Assembly: GCA_937900465.1 (NCBI GenBank)
Contig: CALCEJ010000061.1
Coordinates: 1-21,266, forward strand
DNA: 21,266 nt
Direction of reading: 5' to 3'
Origin: an uncultured Bacteroidales bacterium
GTDB taxonomy: Bacteria; Bacteroidota; Bacteroidia; Bacteroidales; UBA932
Below the pieces are notes generated by a model. The model made no database searches, was not told the origin of the DNA, and saw only the letters and a list, made by a program, of their open reading frames with translations. A program made the position numbers and the translations under genes. This document shows positions 7,916 to 16,190 of the stretch, piece by piece; positions within the stretch are counted from its first letter, which is position 1, and every line of letters begins with the position of its first letter.

Positions 7916-9166
7916 ATGGCAAGGACTGCGCGACCAATCAACCCGTTTTATACGGGAATTAAGATTCCCTATAAGTATTTCTGTGACAGGGAAAGAGAGA
8001 CCGATGAGATAATTGACCTGCTGAATAACGGGAATAATGTGGTGCTTAAGGCAAAAAGAAGGATAGGGAAATCCAGCCTTATTTACCATATTTTTGATCA
8101 CCCGGAGGTTACTGCCCGCTATAATACGTTGTATTTGGACCTTTTCGGAACTACGTGCCTCAATGACTTTCACGTATTGTTCCAGGGAAAGGTTCTTGGT
8201 GCGCCGTTTTCGAGGGGCGCGAGAGTCCGGAAAGATTTTGAGAATATGGCAAAGAACCTCAGTATTTCCCTTGGAGAATACAATCCTGTTACCGGGAACT
8301 ATTCTTTGCCAAGGATAGGGATAACCCCTTCCCAGATGCCCCTGATTCCGCTTGATGAACTGTTCTCTTTCCTGGAAAACACAAAAAAGCCAAACATCGT
8401 CGTTTTCGACGAATTCCAGCAGATACAGTACTACCCCGAAAGAATGGCGGCGATCCTCCGTTCCTCTATCCAGAAAATGAACAATACCAGATTCGTTTTC
8501 TCCGGCAGTTCTAGCCATATGCTTACGGAGATGTTCAATTTGAACACCCAGCCTTTCTACAAAAGCGCATCTCCGTTTGATATCAGGGAGCTTTCATTGG
8601 ATAAGTATCATATCTTTTGCAAGTCAGTCCTCGAAGAATATGGACGCAGGATATCCTACGAAGCCTCAAGGTTTTTGTATATCCTGTTTTCCGGGGAAAC
8701 CGCTCCTATGCAGGAGACGATGAATGCCGTATTCAGAAATTCTCGCCCGGGAAAGGAAATAGACGTGGACTCGATAAAGGGAGCGGTGGAAATCCTTCTT
8801 GACCAAAGGGACAATTCTTATCGTGAAATACTAAGCAGAATAGAAAGGCCAAATACGCGAAACGTTCTTTACTGTATTGCCGCAATGGGTATTGCAGGGA
8901 ACCTTACATCGTCGAAGAATATGCATTACTACCGGCTGGACAGCGCTTCCAGCGTACAGAAATCGCTAATCGCTCTGCAGGACGAGAAGAGTCCCCTTAT
9001 AAAAAGACTTTCAAAAGGGATTTACGTTATGGACGACCGTGTGTTTGAACTCTGGATAGCGCGGGAAGGGAATTATCTTGATTATAAATACGCGGCGGCT
9101 GAGGAGAGGTTTTTTGAGCAGATGGAACTCGAATACCCGAAATTCAGTCCGACTTCGCCGGCGTGA
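7916..9166 (+). CDS. P-loop ATPase of the archaeal-ATPase/STAND-like type
   Basis: The 416-residue cytosolic protein has a Walker A segment KAKRRIGKSSL (Lys52, Ser53; the first Gly of GxxxxGKS is Ala46), a Walker B segment NIVVFDEFQQI (Asp165-Glu166) and a sensor-like RFVFSGSSSHM, followed by helical and winged-helix-like regions. Residues FYTGIKIPYKYFCDRERETDEI before the P-loop match the 'F-x-x-R-x-x-E' entry seen in this family. Relatives are widely scattered in Bacteroidota and archaea and are mostly uncharacterised; the usual C-terminal DUF234 nuclease-like domain is not seen, and the tail ends in FSPTSPA. Single-gene transcription unit with its own promoter and operator-like repeat. Slightly AT-richer than neighbours by eye. 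I cannot assign a role; NTP-driven regulation or defence are only possibilities. Confidence 0.8.
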   Translation: MARTARPINPFYTGIKIPYKYFCDRERETDEIIDLLNNGNNVVLKAKRRIGKSSLIYHIFDHPEVTARYNTLYLDLFGTTCLNDFHVLFQGKVLGAPFSRGARVRKDFENMAKNLSISLGEYNPVTGNYSLPRIGITPSQMPLIPLDELFSFLENTKKPNIVVFDEFQQIQYYPERMAAILRSSIQKMNNTRFVFSGSSSHMLTEMFNLNTQPFYKSASPFDIRELSLDKYHIFCKSVLEEYGRRISYEASRFLYILFSGETAPMQETMNAVFRNSRPGKEIDVDSIKGAVEILLDQRDNSYREILSRIERPNTRNVLYCIAAMGIAGNLTSSKNMHYYRLDSASSVQKSLIALQDEKSPLIKRLSKGIYVMDDRVFELWIAREGNYLDYKYAAAEERFFEQMELEYPKFSPTSPA

Positions 9167-9178
9167 TGCCTTTATCCC

Positions 9179-9210
9179 TTTGGAAGTCAAATCCTTTTTT
9201 CGTACATTTA
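9179..9210 (+). promoter_or_regulatory. Probable promoter of the phosphatase operon
   Basis: TTTG at 9179-9182 and TACATTTA at 9203-9210 are 20 bases apart. Seven of eight bases of the TAnnTTTG element match (last G is A). Transcription would begin near 9216, about 11 nt before the ATG at 9227. No pho-box-like direct repeat is apparent. Confidence 0.5.
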
Positions 9211-9226
9211 CAAATTAAGAAAACCT

Positions 9227-10363
9227 ATGATAATGAAAAGGTCCGTACTATTTTTGTTTGCATCCGCGTTCGTCCTCCTTTGCTCCTGCAAGGAAAAGGA
9301 ACCGGAGCTCCAGTACTATCAGTCGCCAAGGACATATGATGTCGTCTCCTTTGTCGAGCCTCCTCAGGATGCTGAGGTCCGGAACGTAATCATAATGATA
9401 GGGGACGGAATGGGCCTCGAGCAGGTTAGCTGCGCGTGGGTGCTTAATCACGGGAAACTGAATTTCGACAATTTCCCCGTAGTGGGCCTTTCGAGGACGT
9501 GGTGCACGGATGCGCTGATAACGGACTCCGGAGCAGGCGGAACAGCGATAGCCGCGGGGCAGAAGACTGCATATAATCACGTCGGAACCGCAGCGGACAC
9601 GACAGACCTGTACTCCGTCCTTGTGAAAGCCAGGGAGCTTGGAAAGAAAACCGGCGTTGCGGTAACCTGTCATTTTGCCGATGCTACCCCTTGCGATTTC
9701 TGCTGTCACAACGAGTACCGCTACAATCAGGAGGACCTGATAGCGGATTATGTGGATTGCGGCGTTGATTATCTCGCCGGGGGCGGTACGGACTGGTTTA
9801 CCTCCGTCCGCCGCACTGACGGAAGGAATATAATCGAGGAAATGGCTTCCGCGGGGTACAACGTAGCCCTTACGGAAGAGGAACTCCTCGTCGCGGAGCT
9901 TCCAGTAATCGGCATACTCTCGCCTGACAATCTGCCTGTTGCCGGGGAGAGGGGAGATTTGTTCCGTAATATGGTTTCACGCGGCCTTGACCTTCTCTCG
10001 AAGGGGGACAACGGCTTCGTGATGATGATAGAAGGTTCCTGCATCGACGACTGGCTCCACGGCAACCGCATCGACCTTGCGATGGAAGAACTGCTGGATT
10101 TTGACAGGACTATAGGGGACGTGCTTGAATGGGCTGCCGCTGACGGACATACCCTTGTTGTCGTGACGGCGGATCACGCTACCGGTTCCCTTACCCTTCA
10201 GGACGGTAATCTGGAGGAAGGCCTTATCGGGGTCCATTTCGCAAGCGAAGGCCATAACGGCATCGCCGTGCCGTTCTACGCCTTCGGCCCCGGCTCCCGC
10301 GCCTTTGGCGGAATCCGCGAGAATGAAGATTTTGGAAAACTGATAGATTCTTTTGTGAAATGA
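9227..10363 (+). CDS. PhoA-type alkaline phosphatase lipoprotein
   Basis: The 378-residue product is a periplasmic or surface phosphomonoesterase of the PhoA family with a lipoprotein signal (LFLFASAFVLLCSC; Cys21, or Cys19 if the ATG at 9233 is used). All catalytic residues are in place: IGDGMG with metal-binding Asp60, ITDSGAGGTA with nucleophile Ser101, DATP with Asp152/Thr154 (E. coli-like DATP rather than the more common HATP), EGSCIDDWLHGNR with Glu269, Asp274 and His278, TADHATG with Asp316-His317, and EGHNG with His343. It is shorter than E. coli PhoA (about 450 mature residues), as is common for Bacteroidota forms lacking the crown insertion. It overlaps the next gene by 4 nt (ATGA). 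Expected substrates are phosphate monoesters. Confidence 0.93.
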   Translation: MIMKRSVLFLFASAFVLLCSCKEKEPELQYYQSPRTYDVVSFVEPPQDAEVRNVIIMIGDGMGLEQVSCAWVLNHGKLNFDNFPVVGLSRTWCTDALITDSGAGGTAIAAGQKTAYNHVGTAADTTDLYSVLVKARELGKKTGVAVTCHFADATPCDFCCHNEYRYNQEDLIADYVDCGVDYLAGGGTDWFTSVRRTDGRNIIEEMASAGYNVALTEEELLVAELPVIGILSPDNLPVAGERGDLFRNMVSRGLDLLSKGDNGFVMMIEGSCIDDWLHGNRIDLAMEELLDFDRTIGDVLEWAAADGHTLVVVTADHATGSLTLQDGNLEEGLIGVHFASEGHNGIAVPFYAFGPGSRAFGGIRENEDFGKLIDSFVK

Positions 10364-11961
10364 AAAAGCATTTTATCCCGATGGCCATTATGGCGGCGGC
10401 GCTTCTTGCCTTGCCTTGTTGTTTCTCCTGCACAGGCCCGGAAGGGGAGGAAAACGAAGGAAACAAAACAGAGGAGCCTGGGACATCCTCACCTTCTCTC
10501 GAGCCAGGGGAGTACAGTCTTACAGCATCGGCTCTCAAGGGAACGTGGATCCCCGGAGACAAGATTCTCATTCGCGGATCCTATGGCCCTGCAGCGCGGG
10601 TAATCACCCTCTCGGAGAAAGATATCGCAGATGGGGGCAAAACGGCAAAGGTCATCCTTACGGATGAGGATGTTAAATTCCTTGTCCTTCCGGACCTTCT
10701 CTATGCGGTCTGCCCGGCCGATGCCGTCCGTGGAAGCGATTCCCTTACGGACGTTTCCTTTGAGTTTACTTCGTGGGAGCAACCTATTTCGATGGCCTAT
10801 CAGAAGGATAAGCAGTTTGTCTTTGCTGACGCCTGGTCCGCCCTGAAATTCAACGTGCCGTCCTCATATACACGCTATGCCATAGCCGGTAACCAGCGAC
10901 CGGGGCTGAGGATAACATCCTTTGAATCTTCATATGCTTCTGACCACGAGTATTTTTCCAAGCCAAAAACCGACGGATATCCTTTCCGCTATGGAAGCAT
11001 TGAGGGTGCCGGTACGACGGTGTATTTTCCGGGAGGCGCCACGCTCAAGGACGGATTTACCCTTTACCTTGGGGACGATGATTCCTGGAGTGCGGTTTAT
11101 TCGGTCAAGGAGGATGTAAAGCTCACGACCGGGACGTTCCTGGACCTTGGGGATATTTCTTCGTCCCTGGAGGCTTATTCCGGAATGGACCCCAAGATGC
11201 CGGAAATGGGGGAGCGTACAAAGTATACTATTCAGTTCAACGAGCTGTCGGGAATATGCCTCAGTGAGGACGGCAGCTTCCTCTGGGGTGTCGGCGATAA
11301 CAGCGAAATCGCAAAAATCTCCCTGGAAGGGGAGCTACTGGCCTCGGCTAAACTGAGGACTCTGTCCGGCGGCAAGGAGTATTCGATGGATTCCGAGGGA
11401 ATCTCCCTCAATTACGATACAGGTGACCTTCTGCTGGGACTTGAGCCCAACGATGTTGCGATGATTCCCTCCGGTGACGTGGACAATGTCTTTCTTTCCG
11501 ACAAATACACGGGTGTCCTGTCGCTGTTCTCCATCAAGGCTGCAAGGAATTACGGCAATGCCGGCCTGGAGGGGATAACGTACTATAAGGACGGAATGGT
11601 CTATGCCGGGACGCAGACAAGTTCCAATCTTTTCCGCTGTGACCTTGAAACAGGGGAGGTCCTGGACACACTCGGGCTTCGGGCTGCTTTCCCTGTGATT
11701 TCGGAAATTGCCGGGCTTTCGTACGATCCTGTGAATGACTGGCTTTGGGTCATCGACTCTGAGTCCCGTCAGTTTTTCGCCCTTACCGGAGACGGATCCA
11801 GCATGCTTGGCGCTTATTCCATAAAGGGGACTGACAATCCGGAATCCATTTGTGTGGATCACGTACACAGCTGTATCTGGGTGGGGGACGATTATGGTTC
11901 AACCTCCTACCTCTACAAATATGAATTCACCGGCCTTGACGCCGTAGCAGAAAAAGAGTAA
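10360..11961 (+). CDS. Lipoprotein: fimbrillin-like N-domain plus phytase/SdiA-regulated-like beta-propeller
   Basis: The 533-residue product has a lipoprotein signal (Cys20, Cys21 or Cys24 in LPCCFSC) and an acidic spacer. Residues about 50-265 contain a fimbrillin-like domain: SLTASALKGTWIPGDKILI repeats the Trp-x-x-Gly-Asp feature of the gene at 6353. Residues about 290-525 look like a beta-propeller of the SdiA-regulated / 'esterase-like activity of phytase' type: FNELSGICLSEDGSFLWGV, MDSEGISLNYDTGDLLLG (Asp344-Ser-Glu346), LEGITYYKDG and IAGLSYDPVNDWLWVIDSES. It overlaps the alkaline phosphatase gene by 4 nt and precedes the transporter by 3 nt, so phosphate-ester capture at the surface is plausible, but catalytic activity is not shown by the sequence. 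Confidence 0.7.
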   Translation: MKKHFIPMAIMAAALLALPCCFSCTGPEGEENEGNKTEEPGTSSPSLEPGEYSLTASALKGTWIPGDKILIRGSYGPAARVITLSEKDIADGGKTAKVILTDEDVKFLVLPDLLYAVCPADAVRGSDSLTDVSFEFTSWEQPISMAYQKDKQFVFADAWSALKFNVPSSYTRYAIAGNQRPGLRITSFESSYASDHEYFSKPKTDGYPFRYGSIEGAGTTVYFPGGATLKDGFTLYLGDDDSWSAVYSVKEDVKLTTGTFLDLGDISSSLEAYSGMDPKMPEMGERTKYTIQFNELSGICLSEDGSFLWGVGDNSEIAKISLEGELLASAKLRTLSGGKEYSMDSEGISLNYDTGDLLLGLEPNDVAMIPSGDVDNVFLSDKYTGVLSLFSIKAARNYGNAGLEGITYYKDGMVYAGTQTSSNLFRCDLETGEVLDTLGLRAAFPVISEIAGLSYDPVNDWLWVIDSESRQFFALTGDGSSMLGAYSIKGTDNPESICVDHVHSCIWVGDDYGSTSYLYKYEFTGLDAVAEKE

Positions 11962-11964
11962 GCA

Positions 11965-12834
11965 ATGACACAGACAAAACGTAACCCCTGGCTCCTGTAT
12001 GCCCTTGTGACTATGGTCACTTGGGGTATCTGGGGAGCGTTCTCGGATCAGCCGGACTTCCCGGCAACCCTGACATATGTAGTATGGGCTATCAGTATGG
12101 TCCCTTGCGCGCTCGTAGCGCTTGCGAACATCAAGTTCAAGCTGGATGTCCGGCCCAAGAGTCTCCTCCTTTCGATGGGAGTGGGCCTTCTCGGGGCTGG
12201 CGGACAGCTGGCGCTTTTCCAGGCGCTTAAGTTCGCCCCGGGCTATCTGGTTATCCCGATGATTTCCGTTGCGCCTATCGTTACGGTCATCCTATCGGCT
12301 ATCTTCCTCAAGGAGAGGGTGTCGAAGCTTGGGGGCGTGGGCATTGCGCTTGCCTTCGTTGCAATCATCTGTTTCTCCCTCTCCGGAAAGACGGACGAGG
12401 CGGCGACCAGCGGTCTCTGGATCCTTTTTGCTGCCGTTGTCTTCATTTTCTGGGGCATCCAGGCCCTCGTGATGAAGCTCGCGAACAACTCGACTCCGGA
12501 CGCTGAAAGCGTGTTTGTCTATATGGCAATCTCGGGGGTTGTGCTTATCCCCGTCGCCCTTGCGATGACAGACTGGTCCACTCCGGTGAATATGGGCTGG
12601 AATGGGCCTTGGATGACTTTCTGCGTCCAGATTCTCAATGCGATCGGCGCTTACACCCTTGTCTATGCGAACCGCTATGGCAAAGCGATGATCGTCGCTC
12701 CGCTTGCCGATGCCTGCGCCCCGGTCATCTCCTGCGTCATCTCGCTTATCCTTTATGCCCATTTCCCTTCGGTCCCGCAGATTATCGGCATCGTCGCCGC
12801 AATCTCCTGCGTGCTGATTTTCAGCCGGGAGTAG
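11965..12834 (+). CDS. EamA-type (DMT superfamily) transporter
   Basis: The 289-residue inner-membrane protein has about ten hydrophobic helices in two repeated halves (NPWLLYALVTMVTWGIWG opening the first, SGLWILFAAVVFIFWGIQ opening the second), each with the EamA pattern of a W-G motif in the first helix and FLKERVS at the end of a middle helix. DMT exporters and importers move metabolites such as amino acids, sugars or nucleotide sugars; the substrate here cannot be read. Its start is 3 nt after the beta-propeller gene, so it closes the phosphatase operon and could move the dephosphorylated product (inference). It ends in an 18-bp GC-rich palindrome. Confidence 0.88.
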   Translation: MTQTKRNPWLLYALVTMVTWGIWGAFSDQPDFPATLTYVVWAISMVPCALVALANIKFKLDVRPKSLLLSMGVGLLGAGGQLALFQALKFAPGYLVIPMISVAPIVTVILSAIFLKERVSKLGGVGIALAFVAIICFSLSGKTDEAATSGLWILFAAVVFIFWGIQALVMKLANNSTPDAESVFVYMAISGVVLIPVALAMTDWSTPVNMGWNGPWMTFCVQILNAIGAYTLVYANRYGKAMIVAPLADACAPVISCVISLILYAHFPSVPQIIGIVAAISCVLIFSRE

Positions 12835-12851
12835 GCGGCGGGCCCGCCGCC
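12834..12851. repeat. Perfect 18-bp GC palindrome at the 3' end of the transporter gene
   Basis: GGCGGCGGGCCCGCCGCC begins on the last base of the stop codon and folds into a seven-pair stem with a GGCC loop. No T-run follows, so it is not a classical intrinsic terminator; it may stabilise the transcript end or be a pausing site. Confidence 0.6.
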
Positions 12852-12928
12852 GCTTCTCGCGGCCTTCTGGGGCAACCTGAAACGGTGCGAAATATCCCTA
12901 AAAAATAGGTTGTTTTGAAAATGTTTCC

Positions 12929-12936
12929 TAAATTTG
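12929..12936 (+). promoter_or_regulatory. -7 promoter element of the SusC/SusD operon
   Basis: TAAATTTG fits the TAnnTTTG consensus and lies 26 nt before the ATG at 12963. A TTTG occurs at 12914-12917, but its 11-base spacing is too short; no good -33 box is seen at the usual distance, so an activator may be needed. Confidence 0.42.
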
Positions 12937-12962
12937 GGGGCATTAAACACTAAGACAACGCT

Positions 12963-15900
12963 ATGATAAGCTCAAACAAACTGATTCGTTTCTGCACTGC
13001 AGCCTTTTTGCTGCTTGCGGGAATGGGCTCCGCGTTTGCCCAGCAGAGGGTGAAAGCGCAGGGGCGTGTGGTTGACGAGACGGGTGCGCCCGTTCCCGGA
13101 GCTGCGGTCGTGGAGGTAGGATCTGCGAGCAATGGCGCAGTGACAGGAGCAGAGGGTGAATTTACCCTCCAGGTTCCCGTAGGGGCCCAGCTCGAAGTCT
13201 CCTGCATAGGCTATGCGAACCAGACCGTAAAGTTCTCCGGCGCCGCTCTGAGGATAGTCCTTACGGAAGATGCCCAGTTCCTCGACGAAGTCGTCGTCGT
13301 GGGATATGGTGTCCAGAAGAAGGAGTATATGACAAGCTCAGTTGTGAGCGTTACGTCCAAGGACCTTGCGAAGGCCCCCCAGACAAACGTCTCAAGTATG
13401 CTTGCCGGTAAACTTCCCGGACTTACTGCAGTCCAGACGATGGGTACTCCCGGTGCGGACCACGCTGATATCATCATCCGTGGTTTCTCCACCTACGGAT
13501 CCGACAACCGTCCCCTTTACATTATCGACGGAATGGAATCCGGCCAGATGGTAAACCTTAACCCTTCCGATATTGAGTCCATCTCCGTCCTGAAGGACGC
13601 TGCTGCAGCGTCCGTTTACGGTGTCCGCGGCGGTAACGGCGTTATCATTATCACGACAAAGCAGGGCTCCAAGGCCGGAAGGGCTACTGTCAGCTACGAT
13701 GGGTCTTATACGATTTCGAAGAACTTCAATGAGCCGGAACTCCTCAATGCCGAGGAGTATGTCTACTGGTACAACCTTGGCCTGAGGATGCAGGGAAGGG
13801 CGGACAAATGGACGCCGGAGATCATTCAGGGGATGAAGGACGCCGGAGTTTACGCTGACACGGACTGGCGCTCCCTCATCTACAATAACCACGGTACAAT
13901 CCAGCAGCACAATCTGTCCGTGAATGGAGGTTCGGAGAAGGTTACGTACTTTGGAAGTATCGGCTATATGGACCAGGTCGGTACCGTCCGTGGGACCGGT
14001 TATGACCGTCTCAATGTCCGCGGAAGTTTCAACGCGAAGATAACCAACGAGCTTAACTTCTCGATGAATATGTCCCTGAGGCAGTCAAACCGCAATATGC
14101 CGGGTTATGATATGGGTGTCCAGGCGTACTTCGATCCAATCCAGAGGGTAAACTATATGATTCCTATCATTTCCAATACCTATACGGATCCGGAAACCGG
14201 AAATGTTTATCCCCTGGGTATGAAAAACGGCGATGCAATCTACCAGCCGGATTCATCCATCGACAATTCCGGTTATCAGACTTGGAATGACTGGGAATTC
14301 GCAGTCCGCGGAAATCTTGAGTATGCATTCTCTGAGAATTCTTTCCTCAAAGGCCTCAAGCTTTCCGTGTTCGCAGGCGTAAACTTCGATATGGATACAT
14401 ACAGGCAGTTTATGCAGACTTATACCGTCTATGGTTTCAACGTATCCAAGTTCACGGTTGAGAAAGGTGTTTCGGAAGGTATTTCGGAGCATTCTTTTAT
14501 GAAGCAGATTTCTTGGAACAACAGCATCAACCTCCGTCCCCAGATTACTTATGACCGCAGCTTCGGAAAGCACGGTATTTCGCTCCTGGGCCTTTTCGAA
14601 AGGACGAAGCGTTACAGCGACGGTATGTCCGGATACAGGAAGGGATACGCTACTACATTTCCTGTGGACATTAACCTTGGTACGAAGGATGCAAACCAGA
14701 CGCCGGACGTCTATGGTTGGTACGGCTGGTCCGGAGAGGCAGGATTCGTCGGGAGACTTTCCTACAACTATGACGGGAAATATCTCTTCGAGGCTTCCAT
14801 CCGTCACGAGGCTTCCTACAAGTTCGCCCCTGAGAACCGCTGGGGTTCGTTCCCTTCGCTCTCCGTGGGCTGGAATATCTCAAAGGAGGATTTTATGAAG
14901 AAAATCGCGTGGCTTGACAATCTCAAGCTCCGCGGCTCCATAGGCCAGCTGGGTTCATCCGACGTAAGTCCATACCTTTATGAGCCATCATTCAGGAGCA
15001 GCGGCTCCGTTACGTGGCTTCTTGGCGGCGGTTCAAATCCAGTTTATGGATTCTACAACGACAATGCATTCGTATACAGGAACCTGACGTGGTCCCATAC
15101 AACTGCATACAATGCCGGTTTCGACCTTTCTGTTTTACGGAACCGCCTGAACGTCGAGTTTGACTGGTTCTACAAATACACTGACAGGATTCTTGAAGCC
15201 AGCGGCGGAAACAACTATTCTCCTTCTCTTGGAGGCGCGTATCCGATTTGGCAGAATACCGGAACAATGGATGACCGTGGTTTCGAACTCATAGTTACCC
15301 ACAACAACTTCCTTCCTTCCGGATTCAACTACTCTCTGCGCGGAACCCTTGCCTGGTCCCGCAACAAGGTTCTCTCCCGGTTCATTTCAGACTCTTATTC
15401 CCGGAACAACATTGAGATAGGTCGTCCCCTGAACCAATGGTACGGCCTTGTGACAGAGCGTGATGAGAATGGAAGTCCCTTCTTCAACACCCAGGAACAG
15501 GTTGACAACGCTCCTAACTCCCCGGCCGGAAAACCTTACCTCGGAGATCTCCGCTACGTTGACCAGAACGGTGACGGTAAGATTTCCCGTGACGGACGTG
15601 ACTGGGTCTGGCTGGGATACTCCCAGATTCCGGAGATGAACTTCTCCTTCAACGTGGACCTCTCCTACAAGGGGCTTGCGCTGAGCGCCCTCTTCTATGG
15701 CGTTACAATGTGTAACTACCCGATAATGGGTATCTACCAGAACGGCCACTCGGACGGTACAATGTTTACCCGTCCCTGGTACGGAGGCGGCGGAAATGCC
15801 TTCAAGCATGTTGTGGAGAACTCGTGGCTTGATCCGGATATCATGGCCGAGTATGATCCTGACTATGTCGTCGACAACAGCAAGGCCCGCTATCCGAGGA

Positions 15901-16175
15901 TGCATAACAGCCGTAACGCCAACAACGACGTCCTTTCGGACTGGTGGCTCGTGGACGGCTCTTACCTCAGGCTCAAGAATCTCCAGCTAAGCTATACGGT
16001 GCCTGAAAAGATCACTTCCAGGGCGAAGATTTCGAAACTGATGGTTTACCTTGCAGGAACGAACCTCTGGACCCTTTCCCACTACAAGTATCTGGATCCG
16101 GAGAACCCCGGAGTCAACAACGGATACTATCCCCAGCAGCACACCTACAGCTTTGGTGTAAATCTTACATTCTAA
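12963..16175 (+). CDS. SusC/RagA-type TonB-dependent outer-membrane transporter
   Basis: The 1070-residue product has a cleavable signal peptide (cut near residue 26, AFA-QQ), a CarboxypepD_reg-like domain (about 30-102, GRVVDETGAPVPGAAVVEV), a TonB-box region (LDEVVVVGYGVQKKEYMTSS, 108-126), the plug domain (about 127-235, DNRPLYIIDGMES, IESISVLKDAAAASVYGVRG, GVIIITTKQG) and a 22-strand barrel ending in the aromatic NLTF. An STN sensor domain is absent, so signalling to an anti-sigma factor is not expected. It imports a bulky ligand across the outer membrane with the SusD partner encoded next. Its stop overlaps the AAGGAGG in front of that gene. Ligand class is unknown, since no glycoside hydrolase follows in the operon. 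Confidence 0.96.
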   Translation: MISSNKLIRFCTAAFLLLAGMGSAFAQQRVKAQGRVVDETGAPVPGAAVVEVGSASNGAVTGAEGEFTLQVPVGAQLEVSCIGYANQTVKFSGAALRIVLTEDAQFLDEVVVVGYGVQKKEYMTSSVVSVTSKDLAKAPQTNVSSMLAGKLPGLTAVQTMGTPGADHADIIIRGFSTYGSDNRPLYIIDGMESGQMVNLNPSDIESISVLKDAAAASVYGVRGGNGVIIITTKQGSKAGRATVSYDGSYTISKNFNEPELLNAEEYVYWYNLGLRMQGRADKWTPEIIQGMKDAGVYADTDWRSLIYNNHGTIQQHNLSVNGGSEKVTYFGSIGYMDQVGTVRGTGYDRLNVRGSFNAKITNELNFSMNMSLRQSNRNMPGYDMGVQAYFDPIQRVNYMIPIISNTYTDPETGNVYPLGMKNGDAIYQPDSSIDNSGYQTWNDWEFAVRGNLEYAFSENSFLKGLKLSVFAGVNFDMDTYRQFMQTYTVYGFNVSKFTVEKGVSEGISEHSFMKQISWNNSINLRPQITYDRSFGKHGISLLGLFERTKRYSDGMSGYRKGYATTFPVDINLGTKDANQTPDVYGWYGWSGEAGFVGRLSYNYDGKYLFEASIRHEASYKFAPENRWGSFPSLSVGWNISKEDFMKKIAWLDNLKLRGSIGQLGSSDVSPYLYEPSFRSSGSVTWLLGGGSNPVYGFYNDNAFVYRNLTWSHTTAYNAGFDLSVLRNRLNVEFDWFYKYTDRILEASGGNNYSPSLGGAYPIWQNTGTMDDRGFELIVTHNNFLPSGFNYSLRGTLAWSRNKVLSRFISDSYSRNNIEIGRPLNQWYGLVTERDENGSPFFNTQEQVDNAPNSPAGKPYLGDLRYVDQNGDGKISRDGRDWVWLGYSQIPEMNFSFNVDLSYKGLALSALFYGVTMCNYPIMGIYQNGHSDGTMFTRPWYGGGGNAFKHVVENSWLDPDIMAEYDPDYVVDNSKARYPRMHNSRNANNDVLSDWWLVDGSYLRLKNLQLSYTVPEKITSRAKISKLMVYLAGTNLWTLSHYKYLDPENPGVNNGYYPQQHTYSFGVNLTF

Positions 16176-16180
16176 GGAGG
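16174..16180 (+). promoter_or_regulatory. Strong Shine-Dalgarno-like site before susD-like gene
   Basis: AAGGAGG lies 10 nt before the ATG at 16191 and begins inside the SusC stop codon. Bacteroidota seldom depend on such sites, so an exact one at this position is noteworthy and supports this start. Confidence 0.6.
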
Positions 16181-16190
16181 AAAAGAAGCT

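Noticed and set aside
12834..12851. GC palindrome as an intrinsic terminator
   Set aside because: No T-run follows the stem, so it is listed as a repeat only.
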